Part shown: positions 36,833 through 48,817 of the stretch, piece after piece
Layout: every line of letters starts with the position of its first letter
Numbering within the stretch: position 1 is the stretch's first letter
NCBI RefSeq assembly: GCF_018991925.1
Contig: NW_024735145.1
Span: 182,501 to 246,500, forward strand
Direction: 5' to 3'
Length of the DNA stretch: 64,000 bases
Source: Homarus americanus
Taxonomy: Eukaryota; Arthropoda; Malacostraca; Decapoda; Nephropidae
Position numbers and translations under genes: made by a program
The notes under the pieces: generated by a model
Seen by the model: the letters and a program-made list of their open reading frames with translations, nothing else
Databases searched by the model: none
Told to the model about the DNA's origin: nothing

Positions 36833-37180
36833 AGGTTGGGTTAGGTTAGGTTGGTGTGTTGTTAATTAAATGGTCTTAATGGGAAGTATAGGATGGGGCC
36901 TTGTAGGAACTGGGGTCTATTAGGACTGATTGGGGGTCTACTTGATCACTCACTCGCCTTCAGGAAGTATATAGTGTGGAAGGAACTGTGAGGTGGAGTG
37001 TGGGGCTGTACCTCGTGACACACACACACACAGGTAAGGTCGGGGAGGGCACTGTGGTATAACGGGCTACCTGTTGACGTCACGGGGCGGGCTGGCAACA
37101 CACCGTGACTTCAGGTATTGTGGTTTGGTTTACCTGTAATGCTCCTGACATAAAGGTGCGCCACTACAGGTAGATACCGG
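36833..37180. other. TTAGG-like words, dispersed motif and a single CRE
   Basis: ttaggttgggttaggttagg lies at 36832-36851, a GGTCTATTAGGACT motif near 36912, and TGACGTCA at 37075-37082. No gene. Confidence 0.5.
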
Positions 37181-37432
37181 GCGAACGTTCGTCAGGCGTA
37201 GCTTATATTTAAATGCCAATGAACAAAAGCAAACACAGTTAGTAGCACCTGTCGTTCATATGCCTGGAATGCCACTCGTTTGATACTCTGTTACGCCAGG
37301 CGAACATCTTCTCGTATGGGCGGTAAACACCAGTGAAAAAAAATCACTCGTACGGACAATGAACAGCGGATGTGTTCCTCTTCACCTCTCAGTAACACGC
37401 AGAGGTGAAGCTACGGCAGGCGGATGTTCACT

Positions 37433-38205
37433 CACCTTTTGCCTGCACTGGCATTCATAAACCGACCAAGGAAGTCATTTTACCTGCTCTAGTCTCCGAG
37501 GTGCTTGTGTGAGGTGAACCCATTAGTGTGTGTGGAGGGGCAGTGTTACCAGGAGAGCCCTGCCTCACCTTGGGCTGCCTCACCTCACCACCGTACTGAG
37601 TGTGCCCCCCCCTCCCCACACCCCACATCCGCCTTAACTGGTCAAGGAGACAGTAATCCTCCCCAACTTTCTCCCCACCAAGTGTTGTGATGGTCAATAG
37701 TTTGTGGTTGTTTACTTATTAATGATACTCGACCTTTAAATACAAGTTAGATATGTTAACGGAATCTATATTATTGTTATTATTTTTGTTATTGTTGTTG
37801 TTGTTGTTGTTGTTGTTATTATTTTTGTTATTGTTGTTTTTGTTGTTATGATTATTATTTTTAGCATTATTATTTTTATTATTATTATTGTTATTTTTAT
37901 TATTTTTATTATTAAGAAGAAGAAGAGGAGGAAAACTGTCTAACTTTAAGCTCCCAGAAAATATAAAATGGCATGAAAATTTGACCAAGATTAAGATAAC
38001 CGGTTACATTCACTTACTTCCCATCAATTAAATGACGTGACTAAGGTGGAGAATCATCTAGAAGGGAGAGAGAGAGAGAGACTGTTGAATATATGTACAG
38101 TACATACCACCTGCCCTTCAATGATCGTTGTTCTTGCGAGGAATCCTTTCTCTCTCTCTCTCCGCGCATGAGGGGCTTATTAAAGGCTCTCAACGTGGCC
38201 AGTCA
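37433..38205. other. No gene recognised; TTG/ATT repeat
   Basis: A mixed (TTG)n/(ATT)n/(GAAG)n tract runs at 37770-37930, with short GA and CT runs near 38068-38080 and 38149-38162. Confidence 0.6.
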
Positions 38206-38210
38206 ACCAA

Positions 38211-38435
38211 TTCTTGAAGATCAGCCCCTCAGCTTATTCGCCTTGTAGTAGTTAACCACCTTAACGCTAACTTAACCTAACACTAACTTAAACTAACACT
38301 AACCTAACGCTACCCCAATTTAACTCACCTAACATAATCTAACCAAGCCTAACCTAGCCTAACCTAACCTAACCTACTCTCCCCACAGGTAACATTAGGG
38401 GTGTTTAATAAGCAGGTGTAATAATCTACAGGTAA
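38211..38435. mobile_element. Foldback element with CCTAA core, diverged copy
   Basis: The left end is ttcttgaagatcagcccct plus cagcttatt; the right end is aataagcaggtgtaataatc plus tacaggtaa. The core at 38262-38384 is CCTAA repeats. The ends match the family consensus in inverted orientation, with several differences. Confidence 0.65.
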
Positions 38436-38640
38436 CCCCCCCCCACATTACCTCTCATGCTTATTTCAGTAAGTAGAGACAAAATATTTCACAAAAGGGC
38501 CCCCGAGGTGAACATAGTGCTGAGGGACCAGTTATATTGTAATGGATGATGCGGACTCACCTGGTCACACTAGTCCAGGTAAAATTCCCTTCACCTGATC
38601 GACAAACTTGTACTTGTTTTGTGATGGTGAGGATTTAGAT

Positions 38641-38780
38641 AGATATATGTACATATGGATATACATACATACATATATACATACATACAAATACGTACAC
38701 ACAAATACATACACGCGAATACCTACAAATACAAATGCACACATAAATGCATACAAACACAAATGTACACACACACACAC
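38641..38780. repeat. Degenerate ATACATAC/ACAAATAC repeat ending in (CA)n
   Basis: Tetranucleotide-type repeat with drifting units. Confidence 0.85.
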
Positions 38781-38987
38781 ACTTTCACTGTTATTTTCCA
38801 CCACTTCATGATCCTCTGTGCAGAACACGACTCATACAGATTCACACACGTCCACTGCACCGCCACGACAGACAGACAGACTTCAGGTACCGTCCACTTT
38901 TACTGGTAAGACTGTCTGGTACACACGCTTACCTCCTCCCCGCCGCCGCCTTTGTCTTTCATTCTCTAGTTGTAGAAAAAGATGGAG

Positions 38988-39146
38988 CTGTTTATAAAGT
39001 CCCTTGATGTTTGGGTGTTTATAAAGTCCCTTGATGTTTGGGTGTTTATAAAGTCCCTTGATGTTGGGGTGTTTATAAAGTCCCTTGATGTTGGGGTGTT
39101 TATAAAGTCCCTTGATGTTTGAGTGTTTATAAAGTCCCTTGATATT
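38988..39146. repeat. 27-bp minisatellite
   Basis: Unit gtttataaagtcccttgatg plus tttgggt, six copies. Confidence 0.95.
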
Positions 39147-39393
39147 ACGGAACTTTCATTGACCTCCTTACATGCACAGTTGTACATACATCAAGTCATG
39201 TACAGTGCCTGAAAGACAAATTTTTCACGTCCCAAAATATCGCCCCCAAAAAGTCGTATTTGTATTGTGTTTTTTAAGGAGAGTTAATTGGAAGTGTCGT
39301 AGAAATTATAAAAGTCTTTCAGTTTTTTTATTTTTTTTTATTGTTTTTTTTTTTAGTTCAGGTGTGTAAACATTCGTAGCCAGGTTAATTGGT

Positions 39394-39631
39394 TTACCTG
39401 AACAATCGACGCCGTAGCTTATTTCACCTGATGATTACACACACTAGTGCTTTTTGGTGGGTTAGGCTAAGATTGGGTTAAGTTAGCGTTAGGTTAGGTT
39501 AATTTAGCTTTAGAGTTAGGTTAAGTTAGTGTTAAGTTAGGTTAGGTTAAGTTAGATTAAGTTAGGTTAGATTAGCATTAGGATATTTAATTACCTGGTG
39601 AAATAAACTAGGGTGTCTAATTTTTAGGTAA
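39394..39631. mobile_element. Foldback element with TTAGG core, clearest copy
   Basis: Inverted ends of about 44 bp: left ttacctgaacaatcgacgcc then gtagcttatttcacctgat; right (complement) ttacctaaaaattagacacc then ctagtttatttcaccaggt. The core at 39463-39585 is TTAGG/TTAAG repeats. There is no coding capacity. Confidence 0.8.
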
Positions 39632-40019
39632 TCCCTTATTATTTTTACGTACACACCAAACAATTGTTAAAACAGCTACATTAACCTCCTTGTAAAACAA
39701 ACAACTTTACCTGCCTTGTTTACAGCTGAGAATACTGTAAACAACCCAGTTAAATATTGAATCACCAACCAGAAGAGTAACAGAAAAAATCACTGTACAT
39801 CTCAATAGAATCACAGCTTGAAAAATCACTGTACACTCTCATAAAATCACAGCTGGGGAAGGTAAAGGTGGCTCATAATCACGGCTGGGTGGTTGATCAT
39901 CACCTTCACCAATATGTAAACAAACACTGTGGCAGCTTCCTGTTTGTGCTGTAGGGCTGGACGTGTGAGTGATGGGTTTGTTGCTGCAGGTGGTGTGGGG
40001 TTACCTGGGCGTTGGTGAT

Positions 40020-40255
40020 AGTGGTGTATGGTGGTGGTGGTGGTGGTGATGGTGGTGTATGATGCTGATAGTAGTGGCGGTGTATGATGGTGGTGGTGGT
40101 GGTGGTGGGGTGTGTGGTGGTGGTGATGGTGGTGTATGATGCTGATAGTAGTGGCGGTGTATGGTGGTGGTGGTGTATGGTGGTGGTGGTGGTGGTGATG
40201 GTGGTGTATGATGCTGATAGTAGTGGCGGTGTATGATGGTGGTGGTGGTGGGAGG
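40020..40255. repeat. (GGT)n-based higher-order repeat
   Basis: A block containing gatgctgatagtagtggcgg then tgtatg recurs three times, separated by GGT runs of different lengths. Confidence 0.9.
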
Positions 40256-40291
40256 GTTGTGTTAGGTGAATCGTTGGTTGTTGTGTTTGGT

Positions 40292-40378
40292 AGAGAGAGA
40301 GATGTTAGGTCGATAGAGAGAGAGAGAGAGAGAGAGGAGGGAGGAAAGGAGGTGTTAATTAGAGAGAGAGAGAGAGAG
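40292..40378. repeat. Clustered (GA)n runs
   Basis: Three GA runs between 40292 and 40378 with short spacers. Confidence 0.9.
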
Positions 40379-40529
40379 AATCTTCAGGAGTCTTGACTCC
40401 TACACACACACACGGGAGTTAGCCACGAATAGTGACTTAACGGGTCTCCTTAATGGTCAACAGCTGCGGCCCTCCGTCGTTTGTTACCCGGACCTCCCCT
40501 GCTGTGTTCGAGAGACTACCTCTACTGTA

Positions 40530-40615
40530 ATTTTACCTGTGCCTGTAATTGTTAATGTACCTGAAATTGTAGTTGTACCTGTATTTGTGAGTGAACTTGT
40601 ACCTGTAATTTTTCA
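40530..40615. repeat. Degenerate TTGTACCTGTAATT repeat
   Basis: Words of the type gtacctgtaattgt recur six times. Similar decayed runs occur at 50950-51060 and 52225-52410. Confidence 0.65.
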
Positions 40616-40647
40616 CTTTTATGCAATGAATCAATACTCGACTGTAC

Positions 40648-40725
40648 AGGGAGCGGTGGCCGGGTGGATAGAGGACTCATGTCCTGTCCTAAGAGTCACT
40701 GGTTCGATCCTGTGGTTGGCTGCTT
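40648..40725 (+). repeat. tRNA-derived SINE or tRNA pseudogene
   Basis: Box A-like tggccgggtggatagagg and box B ggttcgatcct are about 40 nt apart. The 5' part gggagcggtggccgggtgga is tRNA-like, but no matching acceptor stem is visible after box B. Confidence 0.6.
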
Positions 40726-40749
40726 GTATAATTAAATATATAATGTGGG

Positions 40750-40882
40750 ATTACCTGAAGATTAGGCACCTCCGATTATACCACATGATTATTGAACACC
40801 TTCTCGTTACCTGCAGGGGTTAGGTTAGGTTTGGGTTTAATCATCACGAGAAATAAACCGGGGTGTCTAATCTTCAGGTGAT
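40750..40882. mobile_element. Foldback element with short TTAGG core
   Basis: Left end attacctgaagattaggcac, right end gtgtctaatcttcaggtgat, with inner arm similarity continuing (atgattatt / aatcatcac). The core holds gttaggttaggtttgggtt. Confidence 0.75.
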
Positions 40883-41107
40883 GGGCGGGAATACATATGG
40901 AACTCATATTCACTTTCAATCTTATTAAGGAATTTCCGATTGGATGAAGGTGTGGGATCAGAAGTCGTATTGTGGACCAGGATTACCGTGATCCGGTGGG
41001 GGATTGTGGTTGTGAGGAGGGGCGCTGTGGTTGTGAGGGGGGGAGGGGTGACATCACGTTAGGGTTTGGTCTGAGTCATTCATGAGGGTGTTCAGGTGTT
41101 TGTTAAT

Positions 41108-41111
<4 letters not shown>

Positions 41112-41163
<52 letters not shown>
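41112..41163. repeat. (CT)n microsatellite
   Basis: About 26 units. Confidence 0.95.
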
Positions 41164-41166
<3 letters not shown>

Positions 41167-41682
41167 ACTCGCTGAGATAAAAGGTTCATGACAACACTAG
41201 CAGCTGAGTCATGAACAACGGAACTGAGTGAATGATCTGAGGAGCTTTCTGTTGGGGGGGGAAACCGGACACACCACACTCACACTCACACACACCCTGC
41301 CAGCTTCCTTTGTCACACTCTGCTCCTCACCCTTACCACACCTTTCTTGTCACACACCCTACCAGCTCCCTGTATCACACTTCTCCACCATGTCACACCC
41401 TATCGTACTCCTGTCACACCCTGTCAGTACCTACCATCACACACTTCTACACCACTCTTAACCTAACACACTCGTCTCACACTTCCGGCTACAGGTAAAA
41501 CTCCCGGGACAGGTGAGGGAAAGGGTTAGGTTTGGTTAGGTTCTCTACTCCATACACCTGTAATTAAGCACCTGGCTGTAAATTGATTAGAGGATTGTGT
41601 TTTGGAGGTAGTGATTAGCCAGGTGTGCGTGGTCGCCCCCCCACCACTCAGAAAAATTTACCTATGTTTGTTTTTTTGTTGT

Positions 41683-41736
<54 letters not shown>

Positions 41737-42026
41737 GCTTCCGACTCTTAGTGTTACCGGAAGAATGTAAGAAAGATTATTTAATGAATTAATTATATTG
41801 TTTTTAAATGTGACGTAGGAAGGTAAGACAGGTGAGGAGGAGGCACTGTAGAGGTTGTCTTGTCTCCTCACCTGTGTCTTGGTGACTGGTGTTGTCAATG
41901 ACTTGGTGACTTTTTAGTTACTTAGTGAAGGTTCCTCAAAAATTACCCCCCGAATTACCCCCATTCCCCATCCTCCCACAAAATTCCCCAAAAAAACAAA
42001 CAACAACATTAGTTCTTGTTCTTCAG
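41164..42026. other. No gene recognised; GT repeat and small hairpin
   Basis: (GT)n at 41686-41734. An imperfect hairpin (aagacaggtgaggag with ctcctcacctgtgtctt) spans 41825-41880. Confidence 0.6.
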
Positions 42027-42064
42027 CCATGGAGAACATCACATCCACACTTATGTTATTTTTG
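42027..42064 (+). CDS. Possible leader exon, maybe 5' exon of the Ptp10D-like gene
   Basis: A pyrimidine-rich acceptor (ttagttcttgttcttcag) is followed by an ATG in good context (ccATGG), 12 codons MENITSTLMLFL and a strong donor, gtgagt, in phase 0. This phase matches the phase-0 entry of the exon at 54005. Joined directly, the hydrophobic stretch would be very short for a signal peptide, so an intermediate exon would be needed. Reading through the donor instead gives MENITSTLMLFLVSVAAS, a better signal peptide, but the frame stops 19 codons later. It could be chance. Confidence 0.25.
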
Positions 42065-42500
42065 GTGAGTGTGGCGGCCTCCCGTGAACTATGTTGTAAG
42101 CTGTTATATATAATGTTCTTGTGGCGAGCGACATTCTGAGCAGCTTTCGTCACTGTCCAACAATGGGTGAAAATTACTTGTTGCAATTCCACTCGGCCGT
42201 TGAGAATTGGCGGGAGACAAAGGGGCGCCGCCAAAGGGTCTCTGTTTCTCTCTTTCTCTCTTGGTGCAATTTTTCCCGTGTAACAGTTAGTCTGATTTTG
42301 GCGGGTAAATGTTTGTTGACAATGTGGCGGCAGCGGCGGCTCGCACCTGAGCACGACTGAGGGTTTTTTGTAGTTTTTTGGCCCGCTTCACTGGCAGACT
42401 GTAGGCGGGCAAAATACTTGAATTTTTTCCCTCTGGGTAAAAACCCCAGTGATAGAGTAATGGAACAAAATACCCACTACATAACCTTTCTCTCTAAGAC
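42065..42500. other. Locally GC-rich segment after the candidate leader exon
   Basis: 42120-42420 is richer in CpG-containing words (ggcgagcg, gcgccgcc, ggcggcagcggcgg) than its surroundings. It could be a promoter-proximal segment. No exon identified. Confidence 0.4.
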
Positions 42501-42503
42501 CTG

Positions 42504-42534
<31 letters not shown>

Positions 42535-42648
42535 CGCCCGCAGGTTTCTAGGTATTGTTGATGGTTTGGCGAGCACTGTTGGCAGCAGCTCAGGAGGCCC
42601 TTTGAGCGCCTCGTTCATATCAGGCGTTTACACAATGTTGTTTTAGGA

Positions 42649-42689
<41 letters not shown>

Positions 42690-42830
42690 ACGGGGATTGA
42701 GGTGTAGTGAATCAGTACTTGAACTTATCATCATCATCACCACCACCTTCATCATCACCACCACCATCACCACCACCACCACCACCACCATTATCATCAC
42801 CACCATTATCATCACCATATATTAACCTGG
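42501..42830. repeat. Microsatellite cluster: (CA)n, (GT)n, (CAT/CAC)n
   Basis: CA at 42507-42534, GT at 42653-42686, CAT/CAC at 42729-42820. Confidence 0.95.
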
Positions 42831-44091
42831 TGTAGTAAACATCATTGTCCAGGTGTTGACGCTAACCCAGTAAGTGTTGGGAGGACCCGAGGTGTAGAGC
42901 TGCCAAGATGACAACTATGGTCTCAGGTTATCCTCTGCCTGCCTGGTGAGGTGTGGGGGGGCTGTGGGATGTGTGGGAGATAGGGTTTGGTTGTGGGTGT
43001 ATGAAAGGTGGGGTGTGGGTGTTTTAAGGGTAGGTGTGGGTGTGAGGGGTGGGGGTGGGAAACCGTACTGTTGCGCAGGAGGGAGGGGAAACTTCCACCC
43101 CAAATATAACCCCGCCCACACACACACACACACACCAGCCCGTCTTGGAGGAGGGGGGGGGGGCATCGTTACACACCTTGCCTCCTTCCTTCCTCTCCCC
43201 TCTCCTCCGATTCCCTTCCCCTCTCCTGTCCTCCCATCCCGTTACCCCTCCCCTCCCCCGTCACTGAGCCTTACCTGTCACCCGTGTACCTGTATATTTG
43301 ATGAGATTAATTATATCTGTCGGTACCATAACACAAGAGGTACAGGTAAAGAGCCACTGTGTTTATACCTGGTCTACATAGTCACCAATGATCTTCTCTA
43401 CAGGTGATATGTCTTGAGAGGTCAACAGATCAAAGGTTAAGATCACAAACTCTGAAGAAATAGGCTAATACCTGAAATATGTTGGCAGGAAGGTTGAGAA
43501 GTGTTGTCAAGGATGGTACACACTCCCCCACACAATGTACTCTGACAACACCTGGTTACTATGACACTTCTACTCTTCTCTCACCTGGCACAACACACAG
43601 ACCGTCACTCACTCGTTTAGTTGAGGAGCCGAGCAACATTATACCCGTTGTTAGTAGCTTATGAGGTAACTTTTATTATGGGCAAGTCATTTATTTTTAT
43701 GGAGCATTATACCTGGACCTTAGCTGAGGGGTAGCGGTCGGATTTTAGGGGATTTAAGGGGATTTAAGGGGAATTTGGTGTAGTGGGATGATGTGATCTG
43801 GTGGGATTTTGTCAGGTGTATCACAATATGGACAGGTGGCTTTTGTTGTGTGGTAATGGATGTAACGTGCAGGTGTACAGGTGTGTGGCTGGTCTGACTC
43901 ACCTGTCCGTGGTAGTGGTGAGAGGAGGGGGTTGCGGTTAGGAAGGGGAGGAACGGTAGTAATGGAGGGGAGAAGAGGGAAAGGAAGAGGAAGGGAACTG
44001 AATGATGGAGAGAAAAGGGGCAGAGGAGTGAAGGGGAAGAACGGGGCAAACAGGTGTTGTTGAAGAGAAGAGGAGAAGGAGGTGATGGGGA

Positions 44092-44095
<4 letters not shown>
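42831..44095. other. No gene recognised; G-rich and C/T-rich tracts
   Basis: 42945-43070 is GGTGTGGG-rich, 43175-43262 is pyrimidine-rich, and 43740-43785 has a gggatttaag triplet repeat. Nothing coding. Confidence 0.55.

Positions 44096-44134
<39 letters not shown>
44096..44134. repeat. (GA)n microsatellite
   Basis: About 18 units. Confidence 0.95.
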
Positions 44135-44136
<2 letters not shown>

Positions 44137-45038
44137 GTGTGACTACATAGGTATATATACTTAGAGAAATAGTGGAGATGTAAGCGGTAGTGACTGTGTG
44201 TGTGTTGGTTTAAGGTAGATATAAACAAAGGTATTTTCACAGTGGTTTAATTAGTACTGTGTTTTAACCTGTGATAATGGCTGTGTTATTGTTGTTTGTT
44301 GTTATTGTTGTTTGTTGTTGTTGTTTACTTGTGGACATGGCGTTGGTGCCTGAATATTGAAGCATTAGGTGTGAATATTAATGGATGTAAAGAGATAGAG
44401 TTTTAACCAAATGCTTTTGTGTGGTGTATAGAGGGTGTGGTAGTGTGGTGTAGTGTTGAGTCAGTGTGGTAGAGGGAATATAATGCTGTGGTGGTGTTAA
44501 TGGTGCAGCAGTGGTGTCGAGTAAGTGTGGTGATGGTGTAACTGCTTTATAGCCACTACTACTGTATACGTTGTTGTGGTCGTGGTGATATATACGTTTT
44601 GTGGAGCATTGTGGTGCAAACCTTTATGGCGCAACGTGATGGTGTGTGATGACAGGTGTGGTGATATGAGATCAAGAGTCCCCACACACCATTAATTCAC
44701 CATTTCTTTTTCACGATTTACATTTTCAAGATGGGAATAATTCACTGTAGTTTCTCACCCCGTAACTGACTTGACTGGTAAATGTTTATCGCACGTGAGG
44801 AAAGTTTGTTTATAAAGTTGGTGGAGAAATTACAATGGCGATTTCTCTCTCTCTCTCTCTCTCGTCTTAGCGGAACCTTCATTTTTGACCTCAATTCCGT
44901 ATTTAAAGGTCGGGTGGTGGTCGCCTCTGTGTGTGTGTGCATATAGCCACCCCTTACAGAAATAACTTACAGCAATGTCGATTTTTTTATCAATTTTGGT
45001 GAATGACTTGACGATAGATTTAAGATTTCTAGTGGGAC

Positions 45039-45083
<45 letters not shown>

Positions 45084-45265
45084 GAGGGGGCAGGGAGAAA
45101 GGGGGGATATTTTTGAGGGGGTAAATGGTTGAGTTTGTGTTGGGGTGGGGGGTACGGGGAGAGATCTAACAAGTAAGGTGCTCTGATGTGTGTATGGAGG
45201 TGACACGCTTCTCCTTATCAGTGCGTGAACATTATCTGAACCGAGATAACTTATACTGACGAAGG
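44135..45265. other. No gene recognised; CT microsatellites
   Basis: (CT)n at 44844-44864 and 45042-45080; TTG repeats at 44288-44332; degenerate GTGGT sequence at 44420-44620. Confidence 0.6.
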
Positions 45266-45268
45266 TGT

Positions 45269-45525
45269 GATGTGGTAGGGGTAGTGGTGAGGGATGTGGT
45301 GGTGTAGGGGTAGTGGTGAGGGATGTGGTGGTGTAGGGGTAGTGGTGAGGGATGTGGTGGTGTAGGGGTAGTGGTGAGGGATGTGGTGGTGTAGGGGTAG
45401 TGGTGAGGGATGTGGTGGTGTAGGGGTAGTGGTGAGGGATGTGGTGGTGTAGGGGTAGTGGTGAGGGATGTGGTGGTGTAGGGGTAGTGGTGAGGGATGT
45501 GGTGGTGTAGGGGTAGTGAGGTGGT
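45269..45525. repeat. 29-bp G-rich minisatellite
   Basis: Unit gtggtgtaggggtagtggtg plus agggatgtg, nine copies, almost perfect, so probably young. Confidence 0.95.
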
Positions 45526-46125
45526 GTTAGGGTAGAGGTGGTGGCATACAGTGGGAGTGTGGTAGGGGTAGAGTGTGTGTGTGTGTGGCAGGAAGTACCA
45601 CCGCCGCTTTAGTGTTTATCGGGTGTGGTAAATCATCGTACTCAGGGAGAATAATATAATAATAATGGCGCTCGGATTATACTGCGCCTTTATATACACT
45701 AATTATAGAACACGGTGATAAGAGGAGTATACTGCGCCTTTAAGTTTGTTATTTAGCCCACAAGAGCGCCAGTAACAATGCCACCACCTGCAGCAGTCAG
45801 CTTTCTCTCATGATGATACTTGACTTTGTGGTAAACTTTCTGCGACACGTGGGTGGTCTCTCTCTCTCTCTCTCTCTCTGGTCTCGGGTCTTGTGACATT
45901 AAGTGTTGACAGGAGACGAGGCGTGCTTGTGGTGGGTGCTGGGGAGAGTGTGTGTTGGGGAAGTGGGGAGAGGAGTGTCGGGGTGAGTGGGGAGGGGGAG
46001 GTGTGCCATGTAGTGGACAGGGGCGTGGTCTAGTCTGGTCCCTCCCACCACCGTTCCCTCACGTTCTCTTGTCATTAGACTTGTTTGATGACGATGCTCA
46101 CACACACACACACACGCGCGCGCCC

Positions 46126-46166
<41 letters not shown>

Positions 46167-46977
46167 GGAAGCTGTGTTGGGCATCTGGGTGTAGTTTTCC
46201 AGGAAGTAGTTTTTAAAAATACATGCATGATCGTGTGTGTGTGGGTGGAAGGTAGTAGTAATGGTGGTAGCAATTGGTGGTTGGCGTTAGTGGAGGGTGT
46301 TGGTAGTCGTGGAGTGTTGTGGTAGCTGAGGGTAGTGGTAGTGGGAGTAATGATGGTAGTGGAGGGTGGGCCGTCATAGCCAATGCCTCAAAATATCCCC
46401 GAGGGGGTAGTGAGAGAAGGAAGGAGGGAAAGAAGCAGGGATGGAGTGAGGGAAGAATGGAGGGAGGGAGGGAGGGAAGAATGGAGGAAAGGAAAGAAGG
46501 AAGGACGGAGGTTCAGTTTACCGGACAGGGCTGAACTGGGTGTGTTGGCACCAGTGTTTACCTGTCGATGACGTCACGGTGGGTGGGGCAGATGAGGGCC
46601 CATACTAGGGTTGGCTGGCCACCCTACCGCCTGTGGTGATGGTGGTGGTGGTGATGATAGTGATGATGATGATGATAATAACAGACGATAGTGTGTGTGT
46701 GTGTGCGCGTGTTTGTGTTTGTGTGTGTGTGTTTGTTTGTGTGTGTGTGTTCGTGACCGAGTGAAGCAAGTGAGAGTAAAGAAGGAAGAAAGAAAGAGAG
46801 AGGATGATGGAGAGAGAGGAGGAGGGCGTGCCAGGATCAGCTGTCCCTCATGACCTGTAAACACGGGTCAAGTTCCACCACCATCACCCTTCCTCCTCCT
46901 CCTTCCCCTCTGACACACACACACACACCACATGTTGCACTACAAACCTGATGGTAACACTAGTACTTGATGATGGT
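45526..46977. other. No gene recognised; compound microsatellites
   Basis: (CT)n at 45859-45879; compound (CA)n(CG)n(GA)n at 46098-46161; purine GGAA/GGGA tract at 46410-46510; TGACGTCA at 46569-46576; GT/GTTT run at 46690-46752. Confidence 0.65.
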
Positions 46978-47152
46978 TAGGTTTGATTAGATTAGGTTTG
47001 GTTAGATTCGGTTTGGTTGGATTAGGTTAGGTTAGTTTAGAGTAGGTTAGATTCAGGTCAGGTTAGGTTAGGTTAGTTTAGAGTAGGTTTGGTTAGATTC
47101 GGTTAGGTTAGTTTAGAGTAGGTTAGATTCAGGTCAGGTTAGGTTAGGTTGC
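46978..47152. repeat. TTAGG-like array with a longer repeat
   Basis: ggttagattcaggtcaggtt and gttagtttagagtaggttag recur two or three times among TTAGG and TTTGG words. Confidence 0.9.
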
Positions 47153-47504
47153 GGGTAGAGCACTTGACGGAAGCAGACACAAGCACTGGGGTGTTAAGAC
47201 TCAAGGCGGCAGTAATACTCGGTCACGGATATACCAATAATACCCACAGGTGTTCTGCTGCCGTGGTACAGGATGTCTTGTGTGGGGAGGGGGAGGGGGT
47301 GGAATTGAAGAAACATGAATAGTTGAAGAGGAACAATGGGAGAAGAAGAAGAGAAGAGGAAAAGAAAGAGGAGAAAAGGGTGTAAATGAGGAAGAAGAAG
47401 AACATAAGAAAGAGGAGGTATGTGAACAGGAAGAGGAAGAGATGAAGGAGCTTTGTAAGAGGAGCAGTGAGGAAGAATGCAATTATTAGACATCCTCCGC
47501 CGCC

Positions 47505-47546
<42 letters not shown>

Positions 47547-47995
47547 GTGGAGAAGGAAGGAGGGTATGAGGAATGGCGGAAGTACAGGTATGTCTCTCTC
47601 TCTCTCTCTCTCTCTCTCAACATGTCTCTGCTGCCAACTTGTATGAGGGAGGAAGGAGAGGCCGCCTTCCTACCTCTACCATATAACATACAAGGTCTCC
47701 CTAATCTCACCCTCACCTCTACCTACCTGAGCCGTACCTGGTGTAGATCCCCTGGTTACCTGAGGGTGGTGGTGGTGTGTTGGTGAGGGTGATGGTGGTG
47801 TAACAACAGTTGGAAGTTGAGGGAGTGAGAGGCAGGAGGGAGGGAGGCACCTGCAACCTCGCTCATGCCTAGGCACGAGTCATGCCCCCACCACTACCAC
47901 TACCACCACCACCACCACCACCACCACACTATTACTGTACCTGCCTCTCGTCACTTCCCTGGAATTTGTAAACCGGTTCATTGATAAAATCCCGC
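47153..47995. other. Purine tract and microsatellites, no gene
   Basis: 47270-47470 is strongly GA-rich. (GA)n at 47510-47542, (CT)n at 47594-47618, (CCA)n at 47888-47926. Confidence 0.6.
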
Positions 47996-47997
47996 CG

Positions 47998-48115
47998 GCC
48001 AACAGGACAAAATCCCACCTAACCTAACCTGACATAACCTTAGCCTAACATAACCTTTACCTAACCTTAACCTAACCTAACTTAACCTAACCTTAACCTA
48101 ACCTAACCAGTGTTT
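47998..48115. repeat. CCTAA telomere-like tract
   Basis: cctaacctaacctgacataa and cttaacctaaccttaaccta words over 110 bp. Confidence 0.9.
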
Positions 48116-48228
48116 CTGTAATAAGACTGAGTTATTATGATTAGGTTAGGTCTAAGGTGCGTCACGGGGACTGACCATAAGCACACGAAGTTTCTAATTG
48201 AAGCCGGCGACAGCACCTCCAAGAACGA

Positions 48229-48279
<51 letters not shown>
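48229..48279. repeat. (CA)n microsatellite
   Basis: About 25 units. Confidence 0.95.
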
Positions 48280-48324
48280 GAGCAGCAGTAACTTAAAATA
48301 ACCCAGACGAGATCATCAGTGAGA

Positions 48325-48625
48325 ATGATAATGGTGGAGTGAAGGAGAGGAGACAGAAAGGGGGGTGAGAGGGAGGAGGAGAGACAGAAAGGGGGGGGGT
48401 GAGAGGGAGGGAGGAGAGACAGGGGGTGAGAGGGAGGGAGGGGGATAGAATAAGTGAGCGAGAGATAGACGGAGGGAGGGAGAGATGAATAGAGAAAGGG
48501 TGACAGTGAGGGAAGGATAGAATGAGGGAGGAGGAAGGAATGGAATAAGGGTTAGAGAGAATGAGGGAGGGATAGAGGGAGGGAGAGTTAGTAAGGGAGG
48601 GAGGGTGAGAGAGAGTAAGGGAGAG
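48325..48625. repeat. Purine-rich GGGAGG tract
   Basis: About 300 nt of gagggagg, gagagacagaaagggg and similar words; the complementary strand is almost pure pyrimidine. Confidence 0.85.
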
Positions 48626-48817
48626 AACACACAACAATATACTGGCTCCCTTACTCCTCTTGGCACTGTCGTATATATGCCAACGAGTTAAAGGGAGCTT
48701 AATGAGTCTCTCCCTCGGGGCCTCTTGTTCAAACACCTGCCCCCCCAACACCTTCTGATTCCTGGTGTTTTAAGGAGAGGACAGACACTCACTACCACAC
48801 AGTTGATTATTGCCATT

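Larger units (their letters stand above)
35851..37432. repeat. Dispersed short motif family ACGCCAGGCGAACGTTCG
   Basis: Related copies lie at 35851-35869, 36468-36516, 36736-36757, 37181-37199, 37292-37321 and 37412-37432, in both orientations. The core gcgaacgttcg is nearly palindromic. Confidence 0.6.

Noticed and set aside
41914..42354. 146-codon minus-strand frame
   Set aside because: No resemblance to any family I know; overlaps a candidate + strand leader exon and shows no splice or domain signals.
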